DNA of 9,074 bases from Anaerolineales bacterium UBA2317 (GCA_002345215.1 DDVH01000039.1:70961-80034); one strand, 5' to 3'; positions 1-7,916 are shown, counted from the first letter of the stretch. The notes: generated from the letters alone by a model not told the origin. A program made the numbers and translations.

Positions 1-1457
1 ACCACACGCCAACCAAGATTTTGCACTGCTGTTTCTGTTTCATTTTCAAGGTCAACTTCTGTTACAAGTTGTGCTTGGCTTACCAAAACTAATTCACCAT
101 CGTGGATCGTATCCATAAATGGTTGATTTAGTTTTAGAATTTCAATAATATCAAGCGGCGCATCTTCTACTTCGAGTTCAATTTCTCCATCTTCCTCTAA
201 ATGAAGTTCTAACTCTCTGCCATCCGGTAAGTAGATTTCAGTGCGCCCTGTTTCACCCGGTCTACCTAATTCTAAAATGGGGGTGATGATTTCTAAATTA
301 ACAGATGTTCTGAGAATACCAATAACGTTTGTATTTTCTAAATCAAAAATCGGTACAGCCATTTGTAACGACAAGGTTTCTGTACTTCTATCAAATATGG
401 GCTGACTAATAAACACAGCACCGCGTCCATTGTTATAGGCTCTCTGCCACCATTCTTCATCAGCTTGATAATAGTCTGAGGTAATATCTGTTGAAGCGAG
501 ATTGGCTCCGTATATATCAGTTATAAAAACTTCTACATGTGATGGAAAATTCGATTTAAATTCAAGCAATACATTTGATGCTTCATTTTGAAGTATTGAA
601 CGCATCAATTGGTTTGTATTATTGGCGGCTACTGCTTCACGCCATTGTCTATCAAGGTTTTCGATTTCGGATAAATCACTATTGGGAGTTTGGCTTTCCA
701 GAAAACTTCGTAAAAGCGAATCAGATGCAAGGATTTGTAGGAAATTAACTTGCGAAGTTAATTCTTTACCAATGGAATTAGCGGAAGTGTTTGCTACTTC
801 AGTTAATTGTTCATTGACCCTGTCTGTTAACTCGCTCAAAATCAAACGATTGATAGCAAATGCCACTGCACTTACAGAGATGATACTCAAGGCTATAAAT
901 GTAATGATAAGTTTTGTTTGTAAAGCATATTGACGGAAGCGATAAAAAATAATTCCCAAATAAATAATTGCTAAAACTGCTGTAACAACAATCGATGCCG
1001 AAGTGGTAGGAATGCTTGTTGCGCCGGGGGCAAACAATTCAATCAACACAATCAAAATTGCAAAAACAAAAGCACCAATTGAAATTCTAGTAGCAGATTG
1101 AGATGGTAAAGTTCCATTAGCAATAGCAGTTGAAATCAATGCCATGACAATAGCAGTTTGCCAACCAACGTTATCTGCCGCGAGCGGATACAAAAGAGAA
1201 GCAATGGAAATCACTGACAAAAGCACGTAGATGCCACGGATATGATTGCCTTTGCGAGATAAATAATATCCATACCCTGCACTTAATGCTACGCAGGGCA
1301 TCATAATATTATCAATAATTGTTTTATCTTCTGTCGGCACAAAAAATAGTGTGTATATAGAAACCAAAGACATTAATACAAATAGTAATAATGTAACTGC
1401 TTTGGCTGTGCGTCTTTGCGAAGATAAAATATCTGATTCGTGCTTAACTTCTGTCAT
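1..1457 (-). CDS. Gene E: 6TM-dCache receptor, 3'-partial
   Basis: Reading leftwards from the ATG at 1455-1457, the frame is open for 485 codons to the edge, so the C-terminus is missing. GGAG five bases upstream supports the start. About six hydrophobic helices (20-40, 46-66, 71-92, 100-115, 125-144, 150-172) are followed by a seventh (182-205) after LQTKL, the same layout as gene C. The extracytoplasmic part from about 206 is a dCache_1-like sensor: SDYYQADEEWWQRA at 327-340, a membrane-distal core to about 390, then a second subdomain with an unusually acidic loop (414-434). The sequence stops at NLGWRV, which in dCache proteins lies shortly before the second membrane helix. By analogy with C, a helix, HAMP and GAF domains should follow, but this is not seen; a kinase or other output domain is equally possible. 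The residues aligned with the amino-acid-binding Arg and Asp are E335 and S385. Confidence 0.93.
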   Translation of the reverse strand, partial: MTEVKHESDILSSQRRTAKAVTLLLFVLMSLVSIYTLFFVPTEDKTIIDNIMMPCVALSAGYGYYLSRKGNHIRGIYVLLSVISIASLLYPLAADNVGWQTAIVMALISTAIANGTLPSQSATRISIGAFVFAILIVLIELFAPGATSIPTTSASIVVTAVLAIIYLGIIFYRFRQYALQTKLIITFIALSIISVSAVAFAINRLILSELTDRVNEQLTEVANTSANSIGKELTSQVNFLQILASDSLLRSFLESQTPNSDLSEIENLDRQWREAVAANNTNQLMRSILQNEASNVLLEFKSNFPSHVEVFITDIYGANLASTDITSDYYQADEEWWQRAYNNGRGAVFISQPIFDRSTETLSLQMAVPIFDLENTNVIGILRTSVNLEIITPILELGRPGETGRTEIYLPDGRELELHLEEDGEIELEVEDAPLDIIEILKLNQPFMDTIHDGELVLVSQAQLVTEVDLENETETAVQNLGWRV

Positions 1458-1462
1458 ACAGA

Positions 1463-1466
1463 CTCC
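1463..1466 (-). promoter_or_regulatory. Ribosome binding site of gene E
   Basis: GGAG on the minus strand with five bases before the ATG at 1455-1457. It lies in the largest intergenic gap (1458-1498). It supports the chosen start over the out-of-frame ATG at 1477-1479. Confidence 0.65.
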
Positions 1467-1498
1467 AAAACCGATTCATTCCTACGGGTTGACCTGAC

Positions 1499-3235
1499 TC
1501 ATTCATTGCCAGCACTTAACTCCAGTGCTACAGGTTCGATTTGCACTAACACATCTGAGCCACCTAATGCTTTGCTTAATTCTTGCGCCGCTGTTTGTAG
1601 AATTGTTTCAAACCGTGTAGATGCACCAATCCGACTCGTAATATCTGTTGTCACACGCTCAAGGTCAGCGCGATATTGTGCCGCTTGAAGCAATGTCGCA
1701 TTTTCAATCGCAAGAGAAAGACGCTCAGAAATTGACTCAGCAATTTCAATATCATCTTGACTTAATTCACGTTGATTACGTACATTGATAATTACAATTC
1801 CTACCACTTCACCACGCAAGCGGATAGGAATCGCCAATTTGCTTTCTTTTTCATTTCCATTGGTAAAGACAGTCTTTCCTTTTGAAAGGGCTTCTTGAAT
1901 ATGCTCACCTTGTAACGGCTTTTCGAGTGTCTTCACAGCAGACTCTTTCAACTCCATGCCGACACGTAAGTTTTTCGGTCTCAACACTTGCCACGCTTCC
2001 AATGTAGATTTGCGAATGGCGATTTGTGCTTCTTCTAAAGCGTTTTGTGCTTCTTCAATGGTTCTGGCATTGTTAATCGCCACTGCCACTTGGTCTGCTA
2101 AAGTAAACAAAACATCCACATCATCTTGGCTAAAAGCATTTGGTTCGGTGCTTTGCACATCCAACGCACCGATGATTTCACCAGCATATCGAAGCGGAAG
2201 AGCCATTTCGGAGCGGGTGTTGGGGAGGTCGGGATTGTTGAAGAAAACAGCATCAGCTCCCACGTCTAGCGCGATGCGGGGTTGACCTGTTGCTGTTACA
2301 AATCCCACGATACCAGTTTGTCCAATTTCTAGTTTGTGTCCGCGTTCTAACATTTTTCTGCCACCAAAACTATTCGCGGCACGAAGCATTGCAAATTGTT
2401 TGTTACTATCTAATAAGAAAATACCAGTATGATAAATGTTAAATTGCTCACTAATCACTTCGGTAATACGCGGCAAAAGTTTTTCAAGGTTTTGAATCGA
2501 TGAAATGATTCTGGTCACTTCAGCCACCGCTTGGAATTGACGAGCGCGTCGCTCATTGATTTGATTTGCTTGCTGTAACTCAACAGTTCTTTCGTTTACG
2601 CGTTGTTCTAGCGAAGCTTGTAATTCATTCAATTGTTCATTTTCGCGTCTTTGAATTTCTTCACTGGCACGCGCTCTTTCAATGTTTTCATTCAAGCGTA
2701 GAATCAGCAAGTTGATAATAAATGCCGCTCCAAGCAACAAAACAGGGATAATAATGACATCATCTAGACCTGCGCGAGTAACTTCAATCCTGCCATTTAA
2801 GTCCATATATCCCACAAATACAACACATAGAATAGCAATTGGGGTGGTAATGAAAATAGAGCGTTTGCCAAGCAAGATAGCAGATATAACCAAAATAATG
2901 GGTAAGCCCAAAAGTGCTGTGTTTTTTAGACCATTTCTTTCAGAAGCAATGACTGCTACTGCGAGAATTAATCCAAGCGGCACTACGAGTTTTGTCATTA
3001 TTAATTTGCCTCTGTTGGCTAAGAACAGAGAAATTAACTCAAGGACCAAAGTAATTGTAAGTGCTGTAAAGGCAACAGGATTTCGAGCATCTTCACCGCC
3101 GACAATGCCAGTAACCAGTGGCAGTAATGCAATATTCACGAAAATAACAAAGACCACAATATTGCGCGTCAGGCGAATAAATGCGGGGTCGTTATCATCT
3201 TCACTGCGAAAGTAGTTTAAAAAACTTGTAAGCAT
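1499..3235 (-). CDS. Gene D: six-helix membrane GAF sensor protein
   Basis: A complete 578-residue protein laid out like gene B. It has about six hydrophobic helices (roughly 24-46, 53-72, 80-98, 108-123, 127-143, 159-180), no extracytoplasmic sensor domain, and a coiled coil (181-240, ASLEQRVNERTVEL). GAF1 (about 244-393) carries YHTGIFLLD and RIALDVGADAVFFNNPDLP. A linker with EAWQVLRP, a degenerate GAF2 (about 443-518) and a GAF-like stub (about 525-567) follow, then a short acidic tail. No output domain is present. The start at 3235 is set by a strong AGGAG six bases upstream, the best ribosome binding site in the window. The gene lies 20 bases after gene C and 41 before gene E. DNA coding for GAF1 is nearly identical to gene C over a short tract. 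Inferred role: receptor for an intramembrane or cytoplasmic signal. Confidence 0.95.
   Translation of the reverse strand: MLTSFLNYFRSEDDNDPAFIRLTRNIVVFVIFVNIALLPLVTGIVGGEDARNPVAFTALTITLVLELISLFLANRGKLIMTKLVVPLGLILAVAVIASERNGLKNTALLGLPIILVISAILLGKRSIFITTPIAILCVVFVGYMDLNGRIEVTRAGLDDVIIIPVLLLGAAFIINLLILRLNENIERARASEEIQRRENEQLNELQASLEQRVNERTVELQQANQINERRARQFQAVAEVTRIISSIQNLEKLLPRITEVISEQFNIYHTGIFLLDSNKQFAMLRAANSFGGRKMLERGHKLEIGQTGIVGFVTATGQPRIALDVGADAVFFNNPDLPNTRSEMALPLRYAGEIIGALDVQSTEPNAFSQDDVDVLFTLADQVAVAINNARTIEEAQNALEEAQIAIRKSTLEAWQVLRPKNLRVGMELKESAVKTLEKPLQGEHIQEALSKGKTVFTNGNEKESKLAIPIRLRGEVVGIVIINVRNQRELSQDDIEIAESISERLSLAIENATLLQAAQYRADLERVTTDITSRIGASTRFETILQTAAQELSKALGGSDVLVQIEPVALELSAGNE
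2232..2287 (-). repeat. GAF1 DNA tract near-identical to 3920-3975 (gene D copy)
   Basis: The 56 bases match gene C's 3920-3975 with two mismatches (2267 and 2279), the first 35 (2232-2266) exactly. The tract codes for GQPRIALDVGADAVFFNNP. Synonymous positions are identical too, whereas genes A and B use different codons for the same residues. This suggests recent exchange between C and D rather than protein-level constraint alone. Confidence 0.8.
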
Positions 3236-3241
3236 TATGTT

Positions 3242-3246
3242 CTCCT
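3242..3246 (-). promoter_or_regulatory. Strong ribosome binding site of gene D
   Basis: AGGAG on the minus strand, six bases before the ATG at 3233-3235. It is the best Shine-Dalgarno match at the four junctions and fixes the gene D start. Two of its bases fall in the 3' arm of the junction hairpin. Confidence 0.8.
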
Positions 3247-3266
3247 AAGCAATCTCTATTGCTCAG
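3245..3266 (-). promoter_or_regulatory. Hairpin over gene C stop and gene D ribosome binding site
   Basis: In the transcript CUGAGCAAU pairs with AUUGCUUAG around a four-base AGAG loop: nine pairs including one G-U. The first base of gene C's UAG stop closes the stem, and the other two are in the loop. The 3' arm covers the first two bases of gene D's AGGAG. A ribosome ending gene C would melt the hairpin and free the site, so translational coupling is the likely role. The pairing is seen in the sequence; the function is inferred. Confidence 0.5.
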
Positions 3267-6186
3267 ATGATTCTGTGCTAAATTGAATCGCCACTTCGGC
3301 ACCGGGTAGGGTGTTTCCAATTTCTTGAATAGCAGTTTTGATAATTGACTCCAAACTAATGGAGTTGCCGATTTTTGTAGAAATTTCACCAATCGTTCGT
3401 TCTTTTGTAGCACGTTTTTGAGCTTCTTGAAGCAAACGTGCATTTTCAATTGCCAAAGCAGTTCTTTCAGCAGTGGCTTGTGCAATTGCAATTTCATCTT
3501 CATCCCAAGTTTTATTTGGGTCGGTGGCACTCAGTTTCAATGTACCAATTTGTGCGCCACGCAAAATCAATGGAATAGCAAGGTTATGTGTTTGCTTATT
3601 ATCTACATTTACAAACTGACTTGCTTCAACACCATCAAAATGATATTGAGTCACATTTTGGCGTTTTAAGAATTGATTCCATTGTTGTTCAATCATTTGT
3701 GCCGCTGTAATTTCGGCTTGTTCAAGTGCTTCGCGGCTTTGTTGATACGAACGTGCGTTTTGAATGGCAATACTTACTTGGTCGGCTAACAAAGAAAGGA
3801 TATTGATATCTTCTTCAGAAAAGGCATTTACCTCAGTACTTTGCACATCCAATGCGCCAAAAATTTCTGCTTCCACTCGCAGGGGTAAAGCAATTTCTGA
3901 ACGTGTTTCTGGAAGGTCAGGATTGTTGAAGAAAACAGCATCAGCTCCCACGTCAAGCGCGATGCGTGGTTGACCAGCCCGCGTCACGAATCCCACGATG
4001 CCTGTTTCGCCAACCTTGAGCCGATGATTCCGTTCAAGCATTCTTTTTCCGCCTTCACTATTTGCGGCGGCGAGGACTGCAAATTCTTTGTGAACATCTA
4101 ACAAGAAAATGCCGACATGATAAAACCCAAACTCTTCGGAAATATTTTGCACAATTTGTGGCAGAAGTTTTTCCATTGTTTGTGTTGAACTGATAATGCG
4201 TGAAATGCGAGCAATTGATTCAAATTGGGCGGCGCGTTTGGCGTTATTTTGACTAATAATTTCAAGTTCGGCAGTGCGCTCGGCAACTTTTTCTTCTAAT
4301 CCTTGCAAGGTGGAATTTAATCGTTGTGTCATTTCATTAAATGACCTTGCCAATAAGCCAGCTTCATCTTGCGCTTCAATTTCTGCACGGGCGGTTAAGT
4401 CTCCGCTGGTAATTTTTTCTACTGTATTGGTCAACCTTCTGACCGGGCGTGTAATCACTTGCCCCACCACCAAACTGACGAGCAATGCGCCAATGAATAA
4501 ACCAATTAAGATAAGCCCAGCATTTTGGAGTGCCGCTTGAATTTCATTTTGTACTTCTTGGCGTGAAGCCAGAATCGCTGTATTTAATTCATCCGCTGGT
4601 GCGAAGAATACAAGTTTGTATTGTGTTGAAGGCAGTGTGGCACTAGCAACATACGTATTGATTCCACCGATGGGTACTTCTACTAAATTGTCTTGGTTGA
4701 AGACAATCCGTTGGGCGGCAAACTCTAGGTTTGGAATTTCTGTATCGAATAAGGATTGTCTAGTTAGCAAATTACCAGTTTCTTCTCGTTTCTCAATACC
4801 AAAATCTTGAAATCCTTTTTCTGGCATATAAATAATAAAACCGTTTTTGTCAATGACAAATGCAAAGTCTGAAGCGGTTAATTGGATGGTTGAGACAAAA
4901 TCTACAATGCTAGTGAGTGTTATATCTGCTCCCATCACTCCTTTGAACTCCCCGGAGTTATACACAGGCACAGATAATGTAACAATTTCTCCCGCACCCG
5001 CTGGGTCTTGATAAGGATTTGTCAATTGCGGCAATCGGTCTGGGTTTCTTTCAGGGGTTGCAATTGTGTAGAAGGGTTCTGTGCGTGGGTCAAAATCTGG
5101 AGGGACGTTTTGCGCTAAACTTATATTGGGGTAGTAAATGGTATAGCCTGTTGCACTAATGTAATACACAGCCACAACTTGTGGGTTGGCTTCTAAAAAG
5201 TTAGGGGCTAAAAAGTCTAAATAAATACTGGTATTGATATCTGCCAGCATTTCTTCATCAATTGTCACTGTACTTGGAATGAAAATTGAAGCAGGCTCTA
5301 CGCCAGAATTGCCGAACTGTCCGCCAGAAAGTTGAAAGATGCGTTCAGCTGAGTTCCAGTAATTGTTTTGTATGAAGAATACTTTTTTATCTTCAAAGTT
5401 TGAGCGATATTCTGCAAGATTTAATAAACCCTCTTGTGTATTTGAGAATATTAAATTTGCGCTGTTGGCTTCTGCCTGCACACGACTCAAAATCTCCGTT
5501 TCGGTTTGGTCAGCAACGCTCGTTTCATATTTTCCCGAAATATTGTTGATGATTTCTCCTGCACGCTCCAGACCAAAGAAGGTAATCGTAGCGACAATCA
5601 TTCCACCAGTTAACAATATACCTAATGTGATTTTGGTTTGTAAACTTAGGCTATTAAATTGACGAATAAATACCACAAAAATTGGTAACACAATTGCTAA
5701 CACAATATATGGCGAATACTGCGCTATTTGTGGCACACTAATTCGGTTTGTACCTAAGACCGAATCTAAACCAAACATTAGTATGCCAAGTAACAAAGCA
5801 ATAACTACACCCGGCAATGTGTATTTGGGAGTCATTGCCAAGCCAACAATTGCTAAGAGAACAAAGAGTGTTGAAATTGCAACTATTAAACCTAACCCTT
5901 GCACTGCAACCATTGCCAACGATACATTAATGATAAAGACAGTAGCAATAATCAACATTGCTAAATTTGTACGCTCTTGCCGAATTAATGATAAGACAAC
6001 CAAATCAATATAGACAGTTAATGTAAGAGAAACTGCTGGAAGGTATAACAATGGCAAATTGTTTGTGAAACCAAAATAAGCAAACATCAATGCAGAAAGC
6101 GCAGAAGTAATTAATAGAATGGTGACAATTGCCGAACCATTTTGACTTAATCGCATTTGATTAGTAGATTGAGAAGGAATATTCAT
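3256..6186 (-). CDS. Gene C: 6TM-dCache-HAMP-GAF receptor
   Basis: A complete 976-residue protein and the fullest architecture here. Six hydrophobic helices (about 16-175) precede a seventh (182-205, after the LQTKI motif). A large extracytoplasmic domain (about 206-545) is dCache_1-like: the FDPR...FY...NPYQDP...GVMGADITL pattern is at 365-424. An eighth helix (about 555-577) leads into a HAMP domain (574-626: TRPVRRL, SGDLTAR, DEAGLLARSFNEM). Then come a coiled coil (625-655), GAF1 (about 675-814, YHVGIFLLD, RIALDVGADAVFFNNPDLP), a linker with a conserved Trp, degenerate GAF2 (about 865-918) and a GAF-like stub (930-970). Known dCache-HAMP proteins carry ligand signals across the membrane to a kinase, cyclase or methyl-accepting domain; none is present here. 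Starting at 6186 is favoured by GAGAA just upstream; the next Met, at residue 11, has no such site. The R-x-W-Y motif of amino-acid-binding dCache domains is altered to EPFY (370-373). Confidence 0.96.
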   Translation of the reverse strand: MNIPSQSTNQMRLSQNGSAIVTILLITSALSALMFAYFGFTNNLPLLYLPAVSLTLTVYIDLVVLSLIRQERTNLAMLIIATVFIINVSLAMVAVQGLGLIVAISTLFVLLAIVGLAMTPKYTLPGVVIALLLGILMFGLDSVLGTNRISVPQIAQYSPYIVLAIVLPIFVVFIRQFNSLSLQTKITLGILLTGGMIVATITFFGLERAGEIINNISGKYETSVADQTETEILSRVQAEANSANLIFSNTQEGLLNLAEYRSNFEDKKVFFIQNNYWNSAERIFQLSGGQFGNSGVEPASIFIPSTVTIDEEMLADINTSIYLDFLAPNFLEANPQVVAVYYISATGYTIYYPNISLAQNVPPDFDPRTEPFYTIATPERNPDRLPQLTNPYQDPAGAGEIVTLSVPVYNSGEFKGVMGADITLTSIVDFVSTIQLTASDFAFVIDKNGFIIYMPEKGFQDFGIEKREETGNLLTRQSLFDTEIPNLEFAAQRIVFNQDNLVEVPIGGINTYVASATLPSTQYKLVFFAPADELNTAILASRQEVQNEIQAALQNAGLILIGLFIGALLVSLVVGQVITRPVRRLTNTVEKITSGDLTARAEIEAQDEAGLLARSFNEMTQRLNSTLQGLEEKVAERTAELEIISQNNAKRAAQFESIARISRIISSTQTMEKLLPQIVQNISEEFGFYHVGIFLLDVHKEFAVLAAANSEGGKRMLERNHRLKVGETGIVGFVTRAGQPRIALDVGADAVFFNNPDLPETRSEIALPLRVEAEIFGALDVQSTEVNAFSEEDINILSLLADQVSIAIQNARSYQQSREALEQAEITAAQMIEQQWNQFLKRQNVTQYHFDGVEASQFVNVDNKQTHNLAIPLILRGAQIGTLKLSATDPNKTWDEDEIAIAQATAERTALAIENARLLQEAQKRATKERTIGEISTKIGNSISLESIIKTAIQEIGNTLPGAEVAIQFSTESSEQ
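3920..3975 (-). repeat. GAF1 DNA tract near-identical to 2232-2287 (gene C copy)
   Basis: Partner of the gene D tract, in the same orientation and 1688 bases away. Outside these limits the two genes fall back to ordinary paralogue divergence, apart from short matches such as the ten bases at 2301-2310 and 3989-3998. Confidence 0.8.
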
Positions 6187-6194
6187 GTTATTCT

Positions 6195-6213
6195 CGGCAA
6201 TTACTTTTTGCCG
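6195..6213 (-). promoter_or_regulatory. Hairpin around gene B stop codon, before gene C
   Basis: In the transcript CGGCAA pairs perfectly with UUGCCG across a seven-base loop, AAAGUAA, whose last three bases are gene B's UAA stop. The end of the 3' arm (6195) is the first base of GAGAA, the probable ribosome binding site of gene C. This matches the C/D junction in layout but not in sequence. It is too short, and lacks the U-run, for an intrinsic terminator. A coupling role is inferred. Confidence 0.42.
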
Positions 6214-7913
6214 CCTCCAATCTCAACGGTCACTTGGGTGCCGCTAATTTGAGCACCTAACTCGCGCACAGCGGTTCGCAATATGGCTTCAATATCAGCA
6301 GTGGCACCAAGTTTGGTTGAAATTTCGCCAATGGCTTGTTCTTTGGCGGCACGTCGTTGACTATCTTCTAGCAAGCGGGCGTTTTCTAAGGCTAATGCGG
6401 CACGGTCTGAAATGGCTTGTACGAGTGAAACTTCATCCTCTGTCCAATTACGATTGGTTTCATTTGATTCGATGTGAATAATGCCAATTAATTGGTCACG
6501 GAATTTGACGGGGACTGCGATTGTAGGCTGAGAGTCTTTTGAAGGCGCACTCAGGACGACCGTCTCGCCAGAGGCGATGGCTTTATCTAATTGAGGGTTG
6601 TTCTGAGGCAAAGTCGTCATGATGATGCTTCCATCAGGTTGAAAAGAATATCCATGTTGGATATCTCTTTGTGCAAATTTGATTGTGCGATTCGATATAC
6701 CGTATTTTGCATCTTCGGCGGTTTGGATGTTTTTGATTACGATGGCAATTTGATTTGCAAGTGCGCTCAGTGTATCAACATCTTCATCTTTGAAAGCGTT
6801 GGGTAGTGAACTTTGTACATCTAGTGCGCCAATAATCGTGCTACCATACTTTAATGGAAGCGAAATTTCTGAGCGAGTTTCTGGCAAATCAGGATTATTG
6901 AAGAAAACGGCATCGGTTGTGGTGTCTAATGCAATGCGTGGACGACCACTTTGGGTAACGTAGCCTACAATGCCAATGCCACCAACTTTAAGTTGATGTC
7001 TGCGTGCTAACATTTTTTGTCCACCACGACTATTGGCGGCACGAAGCACTGCGTATTCTTCATCTTTATCTAATAAGAAAATGCCAACGTGGTAGTAACC
7101 TAACTTTTTGCTGATAATTTGTGTGATGCGCCCTAGCACTTCATCAGGTTTTTGGGTGATGCTTGAAACAATTTCTTGCGAAATATCTGAGATGGCTTGT
7201 AAGCGCGAGGCACGTTGTTGAGTTTGTTCTGTAACTTGTTGCAATTCTTGCGTTCGTTCGTTGATGCGTTCTTCTAGGTTGGCGGCTAAATCTTCTAGTT
7301 TACGATTTGTGTTTTTAATTTCTTCAATTTGTTCTTTTTCTAGGTTCTCACGGAACACACTAATACCGTACAAAATTGCGCCAGCGACCAATACGATACC
7401 GCCTGTACGTCCAATGCTATCTGTTACGGCAAGTGGTGTTTTTGAATATAGCGGAACACTAAATGTGGCAAGTGTTGCCAACCCTACTAACAAAATAAAA
7501 CTTCTTCGAGAAAGTAATACACTGGAGAATATGATAGCTATAAAAACTGTTGAGGATACTGCCGACTCAACTGATGTGGCGGTGCCATAATACAGTGTTA
7601 AGAAACCTATGGCTGTATAAGAAAAAGTAAATATATAAGCACCGAATTTGTAATATATAGACCTGCTGACTAAATACGATGCTAATGTTGCTACTGTTAA
7701 AATTCCAAAAATGCCCAGACTACGCGGTCCGTATAAAACTGCTACAAATAGCAAGATAGTTAAAATTAAAGTAAGTATCGAAAGCAATTGTGCTTTACGA
7801 AACTCTCTAACATCAGTGATGGATGGGTGAGGAGTGGTTAGCTTATTCCATATTTCGCGGATGCGTGATATGAGAGATGGTTTTTGATTTGTTGGTGGCA
7901 GTTGATTTAACAT
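6201..7913 (-). CDS. Gene B: six-helix membrane GAF sensor protein
   Basis: A complete 570-residue protein. After a polar N-terminus there are about six hydrophobic helices (roughly 41-62, 66-84, 88-110, 119-136, 138-155, 170-187) joined by short loops, with no extracytoplasmic domain. A coiled coil (about 188-245, NLEERINERTQEL) leads into a cytoplasmic GAF domain (about 252-398, YHVGIFLLD at 274-282), then a degenerate GAF (about 440-515) and a GAF-like stub (about 525-566) ending in a Gly/Lys tail. There is no output domain. The conserved block reads RIALDTTTDAVFFNNPDLP: TTT replaces the VGA of A, C and D. The linker also lacks the tryptophan seen in the other three. The start is three bases after gene A's stop; the nearest purine-rich stretch (GCAGG or AAAGG) is 10 or more bases upstream, so translation probably depends on coupling to gene A. 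Probable signal receptor; the stimulus is unknown. Confidence 0.95.
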   Translation of the reverse strand: MLNQLPPTNQKPSLISRIREIWNKLTTPHPSITDVREFRKAQLLSILTLILTILLFVAVLYGPRSLGIFGILTVATLASYLVSRSIYYKFGAYIFTFSYTAIGFLTLYYGTATSVESAVSSTVFIAIIFSSVLLSRRSFILLVGLATLATFSVPLYSKTPLAVTDSIGRTGGIVLVAGAILYGISVFRENLEKEQIEEIKNTNRKLEDLAANLEERINERTQELQQVTEQTQQRASRLQAISDISQEIVSSITQKPDEVLGRITQIISKKLGYYHVGIFLLDKDEEYAVLRAANSRGGQKMLARRHQLKVGGIGIVGYVTQSGRPRIALDTTTDAVFFNNPDLPETRSEISLPLKYGSTIIGALDVQSSLPNAFKDEDVDTLSALANQIAIVIKNIQTAEDAKYGISNRTIKFAQRDIQHGYSFQPDGSIIMTTLPQNNPQLDKAIASGETVVLSAPSKDSQPTIAVPVKFRDQLIGIIHIESNETNRNWTEDEVSLVQAISDRAALALENARLLEDSQRRAAKEQAIGEISTKLGATADIEAILRTAVRELGAQISGTQVTVEIGGGKK

Positions 7914-7916
7914 TGT

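Noticed and set aside
622..933. A + strand open frame of 103 codons, and similar + strand frames throughout the window
   Set aside because: All lie antisense inside strong minus-strand domain-coding frames, have no recognisable domains, and two of them (1956-2285 and 3764-3973) share their ends only because the GAF1 DNA below them is repeated.
1444..1479. An 11-residue upstream frame (MNRFWSLYDRS) overlapping the gene E start
   Set aside because: Its GGA-type site is directly against the ATG, which is too close for normal initiation, and so short a frame is expected by chance; the good GGAG serves gene E.
1458..1498. A promoter, terminator or hairpin in the largest gap, between D and E
   Set aside because: No convincing -35/-10 pair, U-run or stable stem; only AACC/GGUU pairing, which is expected by chance.
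3201..3530. A 109-codon minus-strand frame across the C/D junction
   Set aside because: It overlaps gene C's conserved C-terminus and gene D's start in another frame and matches no family; it is a shadow frame.
6195..6213. The B/C hairpin as an intrinsic terminator
   Set aside because: The stem is six pairs, no U-run follows in the transcript, and the next gene starts immediately in the same direction.
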